64,000 nt of DNA, taken from Chryseobacterium indologenes. Its GTDB lineage: Bacteria; Bacteroidota; Bacteroidia; Flavobacteriales; Weeksellaceae. The stretch is taken from assembly GCA_001013295.1 (NCBI GenBank), contig LAZY01000078.1, positions 124,001 to 188,000 on the forward strand, written 5' to 3'. Under the pieces are notes generated by a model, which saw only the letters and a list, made by a program, of their open reading frames with translations, had not been told where the DNA came from and ran no database searches. Both the position numbers and the translations under genes were made by a program. This document shows positions 8,780 to 16,914 of the stretch, in pieces (position 1 is the first letter of the stretch; each line of letters starts with the position of its first letter).

Positions 8780-8808
8780 GCTATTAACAGTTCGCTCCTA
8801 CGGAGCTC
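8780..8808 (+). repeat. REP-like palindrome, right outer
   Basis: GCTATTAACAGTTCGC head followed by hairpin CTCC-TAC-GGAG. It ends 4 bases before the stop codon of the bifunctional fad gene. Confidence 0.65.
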
Positions 8809-8812
8809 GCTG

Positions 8813-11206
8813 TTAGTTTCTTAATGGCTTCCCATTTTGTAACATATACTGAATTCTCTCTAAAGTCTTTCTCTCACCACAAAGCTGAAGGAAGGTTTCT
8901 CTTTCAAGGTTCAATAGATATTGTTCGGTAACAACTGTTGGTTCAGATAAGTTTCCACCTACCATAACGTTGGCTAGTTTGTCAGCAATTTTCTTGTCGT
9001 GTGCAGAAATATAGTTTCCTGTTAACATCTGGTCTGTTCCTACGTAGAACATTCCTAAGGCATCTTTACCCAAAACTTTTACTTTCTGTTCGATAGGCTG
9101 AGTATATCCTTGTTCTGCCAATAGTTTTGCGACTTTTTTAGCTTCGGCAATCTGTCTGTTTTTGCTTACAGAAACAATGTCTTTCCCTTTTTCAAGGATT
9201 CCCATATCATAAGCTTCATAAGCTGAAGTTGCTACTTTGCCCATAGCAATATTCATGAATGCATCACGAAGTCTGTTATTTTTTACGTCATCGTTATGGA
9301 ATTCTCTGGAAGTTCTTAGAGTAAGTTCTTTAGTTCCACCACCACCAGGAATTACACCAACACCTGTTTCAACAAGTCCGATATATGTTTCTGCTGCGGC
9401 AACTACTCTGTCTGCATGCATGGTCATTTCGCAACCACCTCCTAAAGTCATTCCGTGCGGAGCAACTACTACAGGAATAGAGGAGTAGCGTACTCTCATC
9501 ATCGATTTCTGGAAATAAGCGATTGCCATATTCAAATCGTCCCAATCCTGCTCAATAGCCATCATAAGGATCATTGCAAGGTTGGCTCCTACAGAGAAGT
9601 TAGCGCCTTGGTTTCCTACCACTAATCCGTCGTATTCTTTTTCTGCTAAATCAATAGCTCTGTTTAATCCATCAAGAACTTCGCCTCCAAGGGAGTTCAT
9701 TTTTGAGCGGATTTCGAAATTGATGATTCCGTCACCAAGATCTTCGATGGCAGCTCCTGAATTGTTCCAAAGGGTTTTATTTTTTCTTATATTATCAAGG
9801 ATAATGAAGGCATCCTGTCCAGGAATTTTGTTGTATTCTCCTGAATTTTTGTCAACATAGATGCTTTGTCCTTCATCATTTACTTTATAGAAGGTTTCTA
9901 CATTTTTTACCCAGTCTGAAACTTCATATCCTGCATCTTTAGCCAGTTCAATACCTTTCTGAACCCCTACAGCATCCCAGATTTCAAATGGACCGTTTTC
10001 CCATCCGAAACCAGCTCTCATAGCGTCATCAATTTTATAAACTTCGTCAGAAATTTCAGGTACTTTGTGAGATACATAAGCGAATAATGCACCTAAAGAT
10101 TTTCTGTATAGTTCACCCGCCTTATCTTTTCCTCCGATTAACACCTTAAATCTATCAATTGGCTTATCGATGGATTTTGTTAATTCTAAAGTAGGGAATG
10201 AAGATTTTCCTTGAAGTTCATATTCCAGTGTATCAAGGTTTAATCCGTGAATTTCAGATTTTCCTTCTGCGTTTTTCACTTTTTTATAGAATCCTTGTTC
10301 TGTTTTTGAACCCAGCCATTTGTTATCCATCATTTTCTGGATATAGCCGGGAAGAGCAAATACATCATTGAAATCGTTAGCTTCAGCACCGCTCTGGCGA
10401 ACACCATTGGCTACCATTACTAAAGTATCAAGACCTACTACATCAGCTGTTCTGAATGTTGCAGATTTTGGACGTCCAATTACCGGACCTGTTAATTTAT
10501 CTACATCAGAAACCGTTAAACCTAGTTTCTGTACATTATGAAGAAGGTCCATCATAGAGAATACCCCGATTCTGTTGGCAATGAATGCTGGAGTATCTTT
10601 TGCCAAAACGGTAGTTTTTCCTAAGAATTTAGCACCATAGTTCATGTAGAAATCTATGATCTCAGGATCTGTATCGTTGGTAGGGATAATCTCAAGAAGA
10701 GGAAGGTATCTTACCGGATTGAAGAAGTGGGTACCTGCAAAGTATTTTTTGAAATCTTCACTTCTGCCTTCTGTCAATAGGTGAATAGGGATTCCGGATG
10801 TATTAGAAGAAATTAATGTTCCCGGTTTTCTGAATTGCTCTATCTTTTCGTATACTGACTTTTTAATATCAAGTCTTTCTACAACCACTTCAATGATCCA
10901 GTCCGTATTTTTTATTTTAGGTAAGTCATCGTCAAAATTTCCAACTTTGATTCTGTCTGCAAATTTTGGAGAATAAAGAAGTGCAGGACTTGCTTTTTTA
11001 AGTTTTTCAAAGTTTTCGGTAGCAATTCTGTTTCTTACTGCCTTATCATCTTTGGTCAAACCTTTTTTCTGTTCAGCTTCAGTCAGTTCAAAAGGAACAA
11101 TGTCTAAAAGTGACACTTCAACGCCGATGTTGGCGAAGTGAGCTGCGATACCGCTACCCATAATTCCTGAACCAAGAACCGTTACATGTTTGATTCTTCT
11201 TTTCAT
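8813..11206 (-). CDS. bifunctional 3-hydroxyacyl-CoA dehydrogenase / enoyl-CoA hydratase
   Basis: This 797-residue fusion carries out the hydration and second oxidation of beta-oxidation. The NAD-binding Rossmann motif GSGIMGSG is near the N-terminus, followed by GTHFFNPVRYLPLLEI, typical of the hydroxyacyl-CoA dehydrogenase domain. The crotonase-like hydratase domain is C-terminal, with MTLGGGCEMTMHAD and ETGVGVIPGGGGTKE holding the oxyanion-hole and acid/base region. The domain order (dehydrogenase first) is that of Bacillus FadN, the reverse of E. coli FadB. I chose the ATG at 11206 (MKRRIKHVTVLG); an in-frame start ten codons earlier is less likely. It follows marR and precedes the thiolase. 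Confidence 0.92.
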   Translation of the reverse strand: MKRRIKHVTVLGSGIMGSGIAAHFANIGVEVSLLDIVPFELTEAEQKKGLTKDDKAVRNRIATENFEKLKKASPALLYSPKFADRIKVGNFDDDLPKIKNTDWIIEVVVERLDIKKSVYEKIEQFRKPGTLISSNTSGIPIHLLTEGRSEDFKKYFAGTHFFNPVRYLPLLEIIPTNDTDPEIIDFYMNYGAKFLGKTTVLAKDTPAFIANRIGVFSMMDLLHNVQKLGLTVSDVDKLTGPVIGRPKSATFRTADVVGLDTLVMVANGVRQSGAEANDFNDVFALPGYIQKMMDNKWLGSKTEQGFYKKVKNAEGKSEIHGLNLDTLEYELQGKSSFPTLELTKSIDKPIDRFKVLIGGKDKAGELYRKSLGALFAYVSHKVPEISDEVYKIDDAMRAGFGWENGPFEIWDAVGVQKGIELAKDAGYEVSDWVKNVETFYKVNDEGQSIYVDKNSGEYNKIPGQDAFIILDNIRKNKTLWNNSGAAIEDLGDGIINFEIRSKMNSLGGEVLDGLNRAIDLAEKEYDGLVVGNQGANFSVGANLAMILMMAIEQDWDDLNMAIAYFQKSMMRVRYSSIPVVVAPHGMTLGGGCEMTMHADRVVAAAETYIGLVETGVGVIPGGGGTKELTLRTSREFHNDDVKNNRLRDAFMNIAMGKVATSAYEAYDMGILEKGKDIVSVSKNRQIAEAKKVAKLLAEQGYTQPIEQKVKVLGKDALGMFYVGTDQMLTGNYISAHDKKIADKLANVMVGGNLSEPTVVTEQYLLNLERETFLQLCGERKTLERIQYMLQNGKPLRN

Positions 11207-11262
11207 ATGTAAATTTTTATTATTTAATAAGATCATATGTCACCTTACGGTTTCATTATCAT

Positions 11263-11718
11263 TTATTTTCTGTTATTTAATAATTCGTTTGCGATTTTCA
11301 TGATCTCCGTCATTACATCTTTAAAGGCTTCCATTTTTTCCGGAGCAATTTTCTCCATCACCTTTTTATTGAAGTTGACGACAACCTCTTTGGACATATT
11401 TCTTGAGTTCAGCCCTTTATCTGTAAGCTTGATGATCACTTCTCTTTTATCTGTTGTGGTCTTTTCCTTATAGATATATCCGTTGTCTTCCAGGAGCTTG
11501 ATAATTCTTGTTAAAGAAGTGGGTTCTATAGCCATCTTAGGACCCAGATTGGTACTTCGGGTACCTTCTTTGGGATCAATTTTAAGAAGAGTGAGGGCCT
11601 GTACTGCTGTAGAATCATGTTCCTGAGCCAGTTCTGTGTACATTTTTGAAACAGCCAACCAGGTCTGTTTTAAAATTAAGTCTACGTTTTCTATTTTTTC
11701 CTTGTTATGATCCATCAA
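11263..11718 (-). CDS. MarR family transcriptional regulator of the fad operon
   Basis: This 151-residue winged-helix protein has a MarR-type recognition region (MAIEPTSLTRIIKLLEDNGYIYK) and a wing (TTDKREVIIKLTDKG). It is the first gene of the minus-strand beta-oxidation operon, 56 bases before the bifunctional enzyme. Two almost identical 20-bp palindromes lie just upstream, one beside the predicted promoter. Autoregulation and control of fad genes, with acyl-CoA as ligand, would fit known Fad-operon MarR/TetR logic, but the ligand is inference. The translation could start at the first Met or at the second (MDHNKEK), two codons apart. Confidence 0.88.
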   Translation of the reverse strand: MMDHNKEKIENVDLILKQTWLAVSKMYTELAQEHDSTAVQALTLLKIDPKEGTRSTNLGPKMAIEPTSLTRIIKLLEDNGYIYKEKTTTDKREVIIKLTDKGLNSRNMSKEVVVNFNKKVMEKIAPEKMEAFKDVMTEIMKIANELLNNRK

Positions 11719-11740
11719 TTTTTGCGCTAATGGTTTTACC

Positions 11741-11748
11741 CAAATTTA
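11741..11748 (-). promoter_or_regulatory. -7 promoter box of marR-fad operon
   Basis: On the minus strand TAAATTTG matches TAnnTTTG exactly, 22 bases before the marR start. The spacer upstream is occupied by palindrome 1, as expected for a repressible promoter. Confidence 0.55.
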
Positions 11749-11752
11749 GTAA

Positions 11753-11772
11753 ATATTATGCATGCATAGTAT
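11753..11772. promoter_or_regulatory. palindromic operator 1 upstream of marR
   Basis: ATATTATGCATGCATAGTAT, a 20-bp inverted repeat with a single mismatch. It starts 4 bases upstream of the -7 box, so a bound regulator would block the promoter. It is the same motif as operator 2. Confidence 0.75.
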
Positions 11773-11835
11773 TTATTAACGTTAAATTTTGTTAATAATC
11801 TGATAATAAATGGATTAAATTGTATGATTAGCATA

Positions 11836-11855
11836 ATACTATGCATGCATAGTAT
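11836..11855. promoter_or_regulatory. palindromic operator 2 upstream of marR
   Basis: ATACTATGCATGCATAGTAT is a perfect 20-bp palindrome. Its centre is 83 bases (close to eight helical turns) from that of operator 1, compatible with cooperative binding or looping. It lies between marR and the ABC ATPase stop codon. Confidence 0.78.
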
Positions 11856-11881
11856 GTGAAATAATCAAAGAAAAGTACGGA

Positions 11882-12805
11882 TTAATAAATGTTTACGATG
11901 AAATTAATGATTTCTTCAAAAGATTCACATTTGTGCTTTGCGGAATCCTTACTAATTACCCAAAAACCGTTTTGAAATTCAAAATGAAGAGAAGAAAGGT
12001 CTTTTTGGAAGTTTTTTTGAAGCAAAGAATACAGCATTTCCTTATGAAACTGGGGGGCAGAGATATGAGGTGGCATAAAGCGCTCATTGATTTGAAATAG
12101 GGAAGCATTGGTCAACTCACCATGCTGAATCAAAACATCTTCAACAATACCAGAATACAGCTGTTGATCCTTTACATACCATATTTTATCTGCAAATTCT
12201 TTGGCAAGCCTCCAGTCATGTGAAGAAAACAGGATGATTTTATTTTGTTCTTTGGCAAGTTTTCTAAGGGTTTTAAGAATAATAATCTTATTCTTTTCAT
12301 CAAGATGGGTGGTCGGTTCATCCAGAATAATAATAGGAGAATTTTGTGTTATTGCCCTGCCGATAAATGCCTTTTGAAGATTTCCGTCAGAAAGATTTTT
12401 AAGCAGAGTATGTCTGTATTGGTTCAGATCCAGTTCCTCAATAATATGAATAACCTCATCACGGTCTTCTTTTTTCAGTTCAAAATAAAAAGGGTAGTAG
12501 ATGTATTTCCCTAAAGAGATAAGGTCTTCCACCGTATAATGTTGCGGAATCACAGATTTTGAAAAAACTATTGCAATGTTTTCTGCAATTTCCTTTACAG
12601 AAAGTTTTTTTACGTTTTTGCCATTAATTAAGATCTCTCCACCCAGTAAAGGAAGCTGGTGCAATATAGATTTAATCAGTGTGGTTTTTCCTACACCATT
12701 ATTACCGATCAGCAGGCATACATCACCAAGCTTAAGATCCGCATGAGCGTTGGAAATTAAAGTTTTATTATATCCGATATTGGCTTGGCTGATCTGTAGA
12801 TGCAT
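11882..12805 (-). CDS. ABC transporter ATP-binding protein (FecE-like, iron/siderophore type)
   Basis: This 307-residue ATPase has a Walker A motif (GNNGVGKTT), the Q-loop region, a signature LSDGNLQKAFIGRA, Walker B (IIILDEPTTHLD) and the switch His (SSHDW). This order is typical of FecE/BtuD-type importers. The last 80 residues after the nucleotide-binding domain are an unrecognised extension. The partner is probably the FecCD-family permease at 13635-14606. The two genes, usually adjacent, are separated here by a GxxExxY gene and a repeat-rich spacer. The signature (LSDGN) deviates slightly from LSGGQ. A cognate binding protein is not in the window. Confidence 0.85.
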   Translation of the reverse strand: MHLQISQANIGYNKTLISNAHADLKLGDVCLLIGNNGVGKTTLIKSILHQLPLLGGEILINGKNVKKLSVKEIAENIAIVFSKSVIPQHYTVEDLISLGKYIYYPFYFELKKEDRDEVIHIIEELDLNQYRHTLLKNLSDGNLQKAFIGRAITQNSPIIILDEPTTHLDEKNKIIILKTLRKLAKEQNKIILFSSHDWRLAKEFADKIWYVKDQQLYSGIVEDVLIQHGELTNASLFQINERFMPPHISAPQFHKEMLYSLLQKNFQKDLSSLHFEFQNGFWVISKDSAKHKCESFEEIINFIVNIY

Positions 12806-12908
12806 GTTTAGGATGGGTTAAACACAAAGGGTGCAAAATGTTTTACAAAAATACTATTTTAAGATACAATGAATTTGACTTTATCTAATTTTTATTTGAA
12901 TTTTTGAT

Positions 12909-13265
12909 TTATAAATTATTTACAATCCTCATGACCCCATTTTTAAATACATCAGACTGAAAGTTGGGCAATAACCCTAACTTGCAGTTGCTCATCTTCA
13001 AATAGGTCAAAAGCTGAGCTTTATGGATAAGACTTATATAGTCAACTGTTTTGATTTCCAGTATTACTAGCTTAAATGCATTTTCTATTCTTAGATCTTC
13101 ATATATGATGGGAAGTAGTTTTTGCTTTTCAACTGGAAATCCGGATTTTGTCAATTCATAAAATAAACATTCTTCATATATATGCTCAAACAAACCTGAC
13201 CCGAGCTTTTTATGGATCTTTAATCCTGTTTCAAAAACAATTTTTGATATTTCATTTTCTGTCAT
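12909..13265 (-). CDS. GxxExxY family protein
   Basis: This 118-residue protein carries the family-naming motif GxxExxY (GLFEHIY, about residues 24-30). Further family features are EKQ...P(I)IYEDLRIENAF, the LEIKTVD strand and the C-terminal LLTYLKMSNCKLGLLPNF. The LEIK motif resembles PD-(D/E)xK nuclease cores, which has led to proposals of a nuclease fold. No function is established. These genes occur as scattered single genes in Bacteroidetes. Here it lies between an ABC ATPase and its likely permease, suggesting insertion. Confidence 0.9.
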   Translation of the reverse strand: MTENEISKIVFETGLKIHKKLGSGLFEHIYEECLFYELTKSGFPVEKQKLLPIIYEDLRIENAFKLVILEIKTVDYISLIHKAQLLTYLKMSNCKLGLLPNFQSDVFKNGVMRIVNNL

Positions 13266-13383
13266 TTGTGGTGTTTTTATAAATATATGAATTGTTGAAT
13301 AATCATCATTTTTTAAATAGAGTAAGGATTTTTGTCAAAAATTATACTTTGATGGATGTTGTCAATAGGAAATATATTGTTGG

Positions 13384-13550
13384 AAGACGCAAAGGCGCAA
13401 AGACTTATCATATTGCGCATATTGTAAGGCGCAAGAAAATCAAAGATTTTCAGCAATTATAAGCGGAGTTCAATTTTATCGGAGATAAAATCTTTGTGCC
13501 TTAAAACATGCTGTAGGTAAAAAGCCTTGCGTCTTTGCGTTTATCCAACA
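13384..13550. repeat. hairpin-array intergenic repeat, copy A
   Basis: This non-coding segment is bounded by GACGCAAAG and CTTTGCGTT. It contains a row of short perfect hairpins: TTGCGC/GCGCAA (13413-13434), GAAAATC-AAA-GATTTTC (13435-13451) and TTTTATC-GGA-GATAAAA (13474-13490). AAGCGG lies between the last two. The same order of elements, with different stem sequences, occurs at 51063-51195. It fills most of the 370-base gap between the permease and the GxxExxY gene. Confidence 0.6.
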
Positions 13551-13590
13551 AAGAAGAAGGCTACACTTTATTTTGTTTCAGAGGAGCAGA
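13511..13590. repeat. tandem copy of the permease 3' end, decayed
   Basis: About 80 bases here align imperfectly with the next 73 bases (13591-13663). They share CTGTAxGTAAAAAxC, GCGTCTT/ACGTCTT, the TCCAA block and ACTTTATTxTGTTT. The second copy includes the last codons and stop of the permease, so this looks like a decayed tandem duplicate of that end. It overlaps the end of repeat copy A. Confidence 0.5.
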
Positions 13591-13634
13591 CTGTAAGTAA
13601 AAAACTTACGTCTTAACGTTTTCCAATAAAAAAA

Positions 13635-14606
13635 TCAGACTTTATTCTGTTTTAGAAGCATCATCAGAATTACAGGAATTCCAAATACCGAGCTTATCAC
13701 ATTCAAAGGGATCTGTGTCTTTTCTGCAATTACAGAGAAAAACAACATGATGAGCATTCCCAGAAACATATTGAGAATCCATTGCTGCCATAATTGGGAT
13801 GGATTATAGATCATTCTGCAGAAATGAGGAACCACAATTCCAATAAACAGAATAGGCCCCAGAAAAGCAGTAATAGAAGCAGAGAGCAGGGTAGAGGTAA
13901 TGATGATCAGAAACTTCAGATGTTTCAGATTTACCCCTAAACTTTGTGCATATGAAGTGCCTAAAGAATTTCCTATAAGGGGTTTAATCGTTTTAAAACA
14001 AAAAAATAATCCCGTTAATACCAAAGTCGATAAAACATAGATCTGATTTCTGGTCACCATATTATTGGCTCCGAAAGACCAGAGGATATAGTTTTTCAGA
14101 CTTTGATTCTCTGCATAAAACTGAAGTAAAGAAACAATTGCTCCGGCAAAAGCGGAAACCAGAAACCCGAAAATAATAAGATAAGACTTATCCTGGAATT
14201 TACTGGACATTGATAATAATACCAGCATCAGTACAAAACTTCCTCCGATAGCGGCTAAGCTCAGAAAACTGTTTTGCAGAAACTCTGGCAGTACTATATT
14301 GTGTGAGAAGAAAATATAAAAAGCCACAGATAAACTGGCTACTGAAGTGATTCCCAGAATATCCGGTCCGGCCAATGGATTTTGAAAGTATTCCTGCATC
14401 AGAAAGCCGGAGGTAGGAATGGAAATTCCTGCCAGCAGCATGACCAGAACACGATTGACCCTGATTTCGGCGATCTGACTCTGTGGAGAATCCTGAAAGA
14501 AATCCTGAAAGCTTAAACTAAGAAATCCTGTATTTAGATTAATGAGCGCACCTATTATGATTGCGATCAGCAATAGTAAACACAGGATTTTAAATCTTTT
14601 TGACAT
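13635..14606 (-). CDS. FecCD family ABC transporter permease
   Basis: This 323-residue protein has eight or more hydrophobic helices. It shows FecCD/BtuC features: RVNRVLVMLLAGISIPTSGFLMQ near the start, NPLAGPDILGITSVASL, and a C-terminal FLGPILFIGIVVPHFCRM. The family imports iron-siderophores, haem or cobalamin across the inner membrane with a FecE-like ATPase and a binding protein. The ATPase at 11882-12805 is its likely partner. The substrate cannot be read from sequence. It lies 29 bases downstream of the TlpA-like gene on the same strand. Its 3' end has a decayed tandem duplicate downstream. Confidence 0.88.
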   Translation of the reverse strand: MSKRFKILCLLLLIAIIIGALINLNTGFLSLSFQDFFQDSPQSQIAEIRVNRVLVMLLAGISIPTSGFLMQEYFQNPLAGPDILGITSVASLSVAFYIFFSHNIVLPEFLQNSFLSLAAIGGSFVLMLVLLSMSSKFQDKSYLIIFGFLVSAFAGAIVSLLQFYAENQSLKNYILWSFGANNMVTRNQIYVLSTLVLTGLFFCFKTIKPLIGNSLGTSYAQSLGVNLKHLKFLIIITSTLLSASITAFLGPILFIGIVVPHFCRMIYNPSQLWQQWILNMFLGMLIMLFFSVIAEKTQIPLNVISSVFGIPVILMMLLKQNKV

Positions 14607-14635
14607 GATTCAGAAAGACTGCATACAGTCTGTTT

Positions 14636-15142
14636 TTATTTTAAGAATGAATCAATTTTTGAGTTCAATACTTCTTCAGTCATCATTCCCGAATATTCTT
14701 CCGTTTTATCTCCTTTTCTCATAAATGTAAAAGGAATCGATTCTCCGGCCCATGTTTTGAAGCTGTTCGAAAAGAAATTCTGGTCCAGTTTTTTTCCATC
14801 CAGTAAGATGACATTCCCTGCAAGGTTGTTTTCTGTGACAAAGTCTTTAACGTGAGTATTCCAATCCTCTTTTTCATCCAGATTGATAAACGTAAATTTC
14901 ACAGGTTTATCCTTTAGTTCCTGCATTTTGTTTTTAAAGCTCGGAATCTCTCTCATGCAGGGACCACACCATGTTGCAAAAAAATTCGTAACATATAATG
15001 TATCATTGTTTTTAGCCAGGAATTTACCAACCTCTTCTGGAGACTGTTCAACAGGAGTTACATTTTGTACTGTTGAGGGAGTTTCTTTTTTACAACTGTA
15101 AAGTGCCGTTAGAAGTAACGTGGATAAAATTATCTTTTTCAT
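14636..15142 (-). CDS. TlpA-like thioredoxin lipoprotein
   Basis: This 168-residue protein has a lipoprotein signal (LLTALYSC, lipid Cys at residue 16). It carries a thioredoxin fold with the active site FFATWCGPCMRE (CxxC at about residues 59-62). TlpA/ResA-type proteins reduce or isomerise disulfides in the periplasm, often for cytochrome c or outer-membrane proteins. The cis-Pro loop (ESIPFTFM) is present near the end. It is the first gene of the minus-strand unit with the FecCD permease. It diverges from the ferredoxin reductase gene with only 33 bases between the starts. Confidence 0.87.
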   Translation of the reverse strand: MKKIILSTLLLTALYSCKKETPSTVQNVTPVEQSPEEVGKFLAKNNDTLYVTNFFATWCGPCMREIPSFKNKMQELKDKPVKFTFINLDEKEDWNTHVKDFVTENNLAGNVILLDGKKLDQNFFSNSFKTWAGESIPFTFMRKGDKTEEYSGMMTEEVLNSKIDSFLK

Positions 15143-15175
15143 AAATTATTTTTTATCTATTTTTGAATTGAAGTT

Positions 15176-16300
15176 ATGGAACAACAAATCTACAAAGGGA
15201 AACTGATACAGTTTCATCGGTTAAAAATAGCGAAAAAGGAAGAGCTGACCAAAAATACTTTTTCTCTGGAGTTCGATATTCCAGAGCATTTAAAAGAAAA
15301 TTTCAGCTTTGAAGCAGGGCAGTATGTAAGTGTAAAATTCCAATCACATGATGAGGAAGTTATTAATGATTACTCAATGACTTCGGCTCCTTATGAACGA
15401 CGAATCTGTTTAGGGATAAAAGTTAATTCCCCTGAAGGAGCTACTTCACAGCTGTTTCAAAATTATAATGTAGGGGATGAATTACTGGTAAGTGAGCCTG
15501 CAGGAAGATTTACATTAGTCTCCAAACCCAGTGAATTCAGAACCATTGTTGCTTTTGCTGCCGGTATCGGAATTACCCCGATTTTAAGCCATTTTAAAAA
15601 CATCCTTCATAACGAGCACAGAACAAGATTATTTTTATTTTTCGGAAATAAAAGCTCAGAAGATCTGATCTACCGTGATCAGCTGGATAATCTTGCCAGA
15701 ACTTGTGGAGACAGGCTTCAGATCTTTTACTTCTTCTCACAGGAAAAAACTGCAGATCAGTTTTTCTATGGCAGACTGGATGAAAAGAAGCTTCACCTTA
15801 TCATCAACCAGATTCTGCATTTGGATGATACAGACGAAGAATCCACGATCTGGGATGCCGTAGACGAAGTATTGATCTGTGGAAAAGGGGAAATGATTAA
15901 AACATTGGCCAATGCCTGCTATCACCATGGAATTCCGAAAAAGAACATTCATTTTGAACTTTTTGAAGAATTTAATAATGATATTTACCCTGTGGAAAAA
16001 GAATTTCCTCTTATTGAAAATATAGAGGTAGAATTTACCATGTTGGGGGAAAAATATACAACTCAGCTTCCTGACAACAGAGATAAGATCCTGCAGCAGC
16101 TTCTGTTACAGAAATTCCCTGTTCCGTACTCATGTAAATCCGGAATTTGCGGAAGTTGTGAATGTGCTTTGGAAGAAGGAGAAGTGGAACTACTGGAAAA
16201 TGAGTATCTTACCGAGAAAGAGGAAGGGCAGGGACATATATTGGCTTGTATGTCGATAGTGAAAAGTCAAAAAATAAAGCTTAACTTTGATCTTAGTTGA
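15176..16300 (+). CDS. FNR-type oxidoreductase with C-terminal 2Fe-2S ferredoxin domain (PaaE-like)
   Basis: This 374-residue electron-transfer enzyme has three parts. An FAD-binding barrel carries NDYSMTSAPYE (the RxYS-equivalent site). The NAD(P)-binding domain has FAAGIGITPILSH. The plant-type 2Fe-2S domain has cysteines 320, 325, 328 and 358 (CKSGICGSC ... ILAC). This domain order matches PaaE/HCP reductase-type proteins that feed electrons from NADPH to oxygenases or desaturases. No phenylacetate genes are nearby, so the partner is unknown. A desaturase or hydroxylase partner is a guess. The next gene overlaps its stop codon, indicating translational coupling. Confidence 0.88.
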   Translation: MEQQIYKGKLIQFHRLKIAKKEELTKNTFSLEFDIPEHLKENFSFEAGQYVSVKFQSHDEEVINDYSMTSAPYERRICLGIKVNSPEGATSQLFQNYNVGDELLVSEPAGRFTLVSKPSEFRTIVAFAAGIGITPILSHFKNILHNEHRTRLFLFFGNKSSEDLIYRDQLDNLARTCGDRLQIFYFFSQEKTADQFFYGRLDEKKLHLIINQILHLDDTDEESTIWDAVDEVLICGKGEMIKTLANACYHHGIPKKNIHFELFEEFNNDIYPVEKEFPLIENIEVEFTMLGEKYTTQLPDNRDKILQQLLLQKFPVPYSCKSGICGSCECALEEGEVELLENEYLTEKEEGQGHILACMSIVKSQKIKLNFDLS

Positions 16301-16914
16301 GATTGATCAGGAACATATTTAAGTTGGGTTTTATATCACTGGAATTGGGAATTCTAATGATATGTTTCTGCAATGTCTGGGTTTTTGGGCTTACCAACGG
16401 ACGTACCTATACCAAAATCTCCAAAATACCGCCCCGGGAAATCGCTTTGGTTCTCGGCACCTCTCCCAAGATGAGATCAGGGCTTTCCAATCCTTATTTT
16501 ACCAAAAGAATGGATGCGGCTGCTCTGTTATACCATCACGGAAAGATCAAAAAAATTATTGTTAGCGGAGAAAAAAGCCGTGGCTATAATGAGCCGAAAG
16601 CAATGAAAAACTATCTGATTTATCAGGAAGGAGTTCCCGAAGATATTATCATAGAAGACCCGAAAGGCTTTAATACCTATAAAAGCATCCTTCGTTGTAA
16701 AGATGTTTACAAAAAGAAAAACGTCATCATCGTATCGCAGGGTTACCACAACCTCCGGGCTTTGTTTTTTGCGAGAAATAATGACATGAATGCTTTAGGA
16801 TTTGATGCTCAGGATGTGACAAAACCTGAAAGTTTTTACAGAAATCAGGCGAGGGAAATCCTCGCCCGTGTGATTGCTGTAGTATATTTTATCTTAGGCG
16901 TTTCTCCTGATTAG
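16297..16914 (+). CDS. SanA/YdcF family protein (DUF218)
   Basis: This 205-residue inner-membrane protein has one N-terminal helix (residues 9-30) followed by a DUF218 domain. It carries the family motifs ALVLGTSP, KIIVSGEKS, and GFNTYKSILRCKDVY/VIIVSQGYHNLRALFFA. E. coli SanA affects vancomycin exclusion and envelope permeability at high temperature; the enzymatic role of the domain is unsettled. The start is a TTG overlapping the upstream TGA stop (TTGA), or the TTG two codons on. No ATG exists near the N-terminus. It converges on tamL, with stops overlapping by 4 bases. Confidence 0.85.
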   Translation: MRLIRNIFKLGFISLELGILMICFCNVWVFGLTNGRTYTKISKIPPREIALVLGTSPKMRSGLSNPYFTKRMDAAALLYHHGKIKKIIVSGEKSRGYNEPKAMKNYLIYQEGVPEDIIIEDPKGFNTYKSILRCKDVYKKKNVIIVSQGYHNLRALFFARNNDMNALGFDAQDVTKPESFYRNQAREILARVIAVVYFILGVSPD

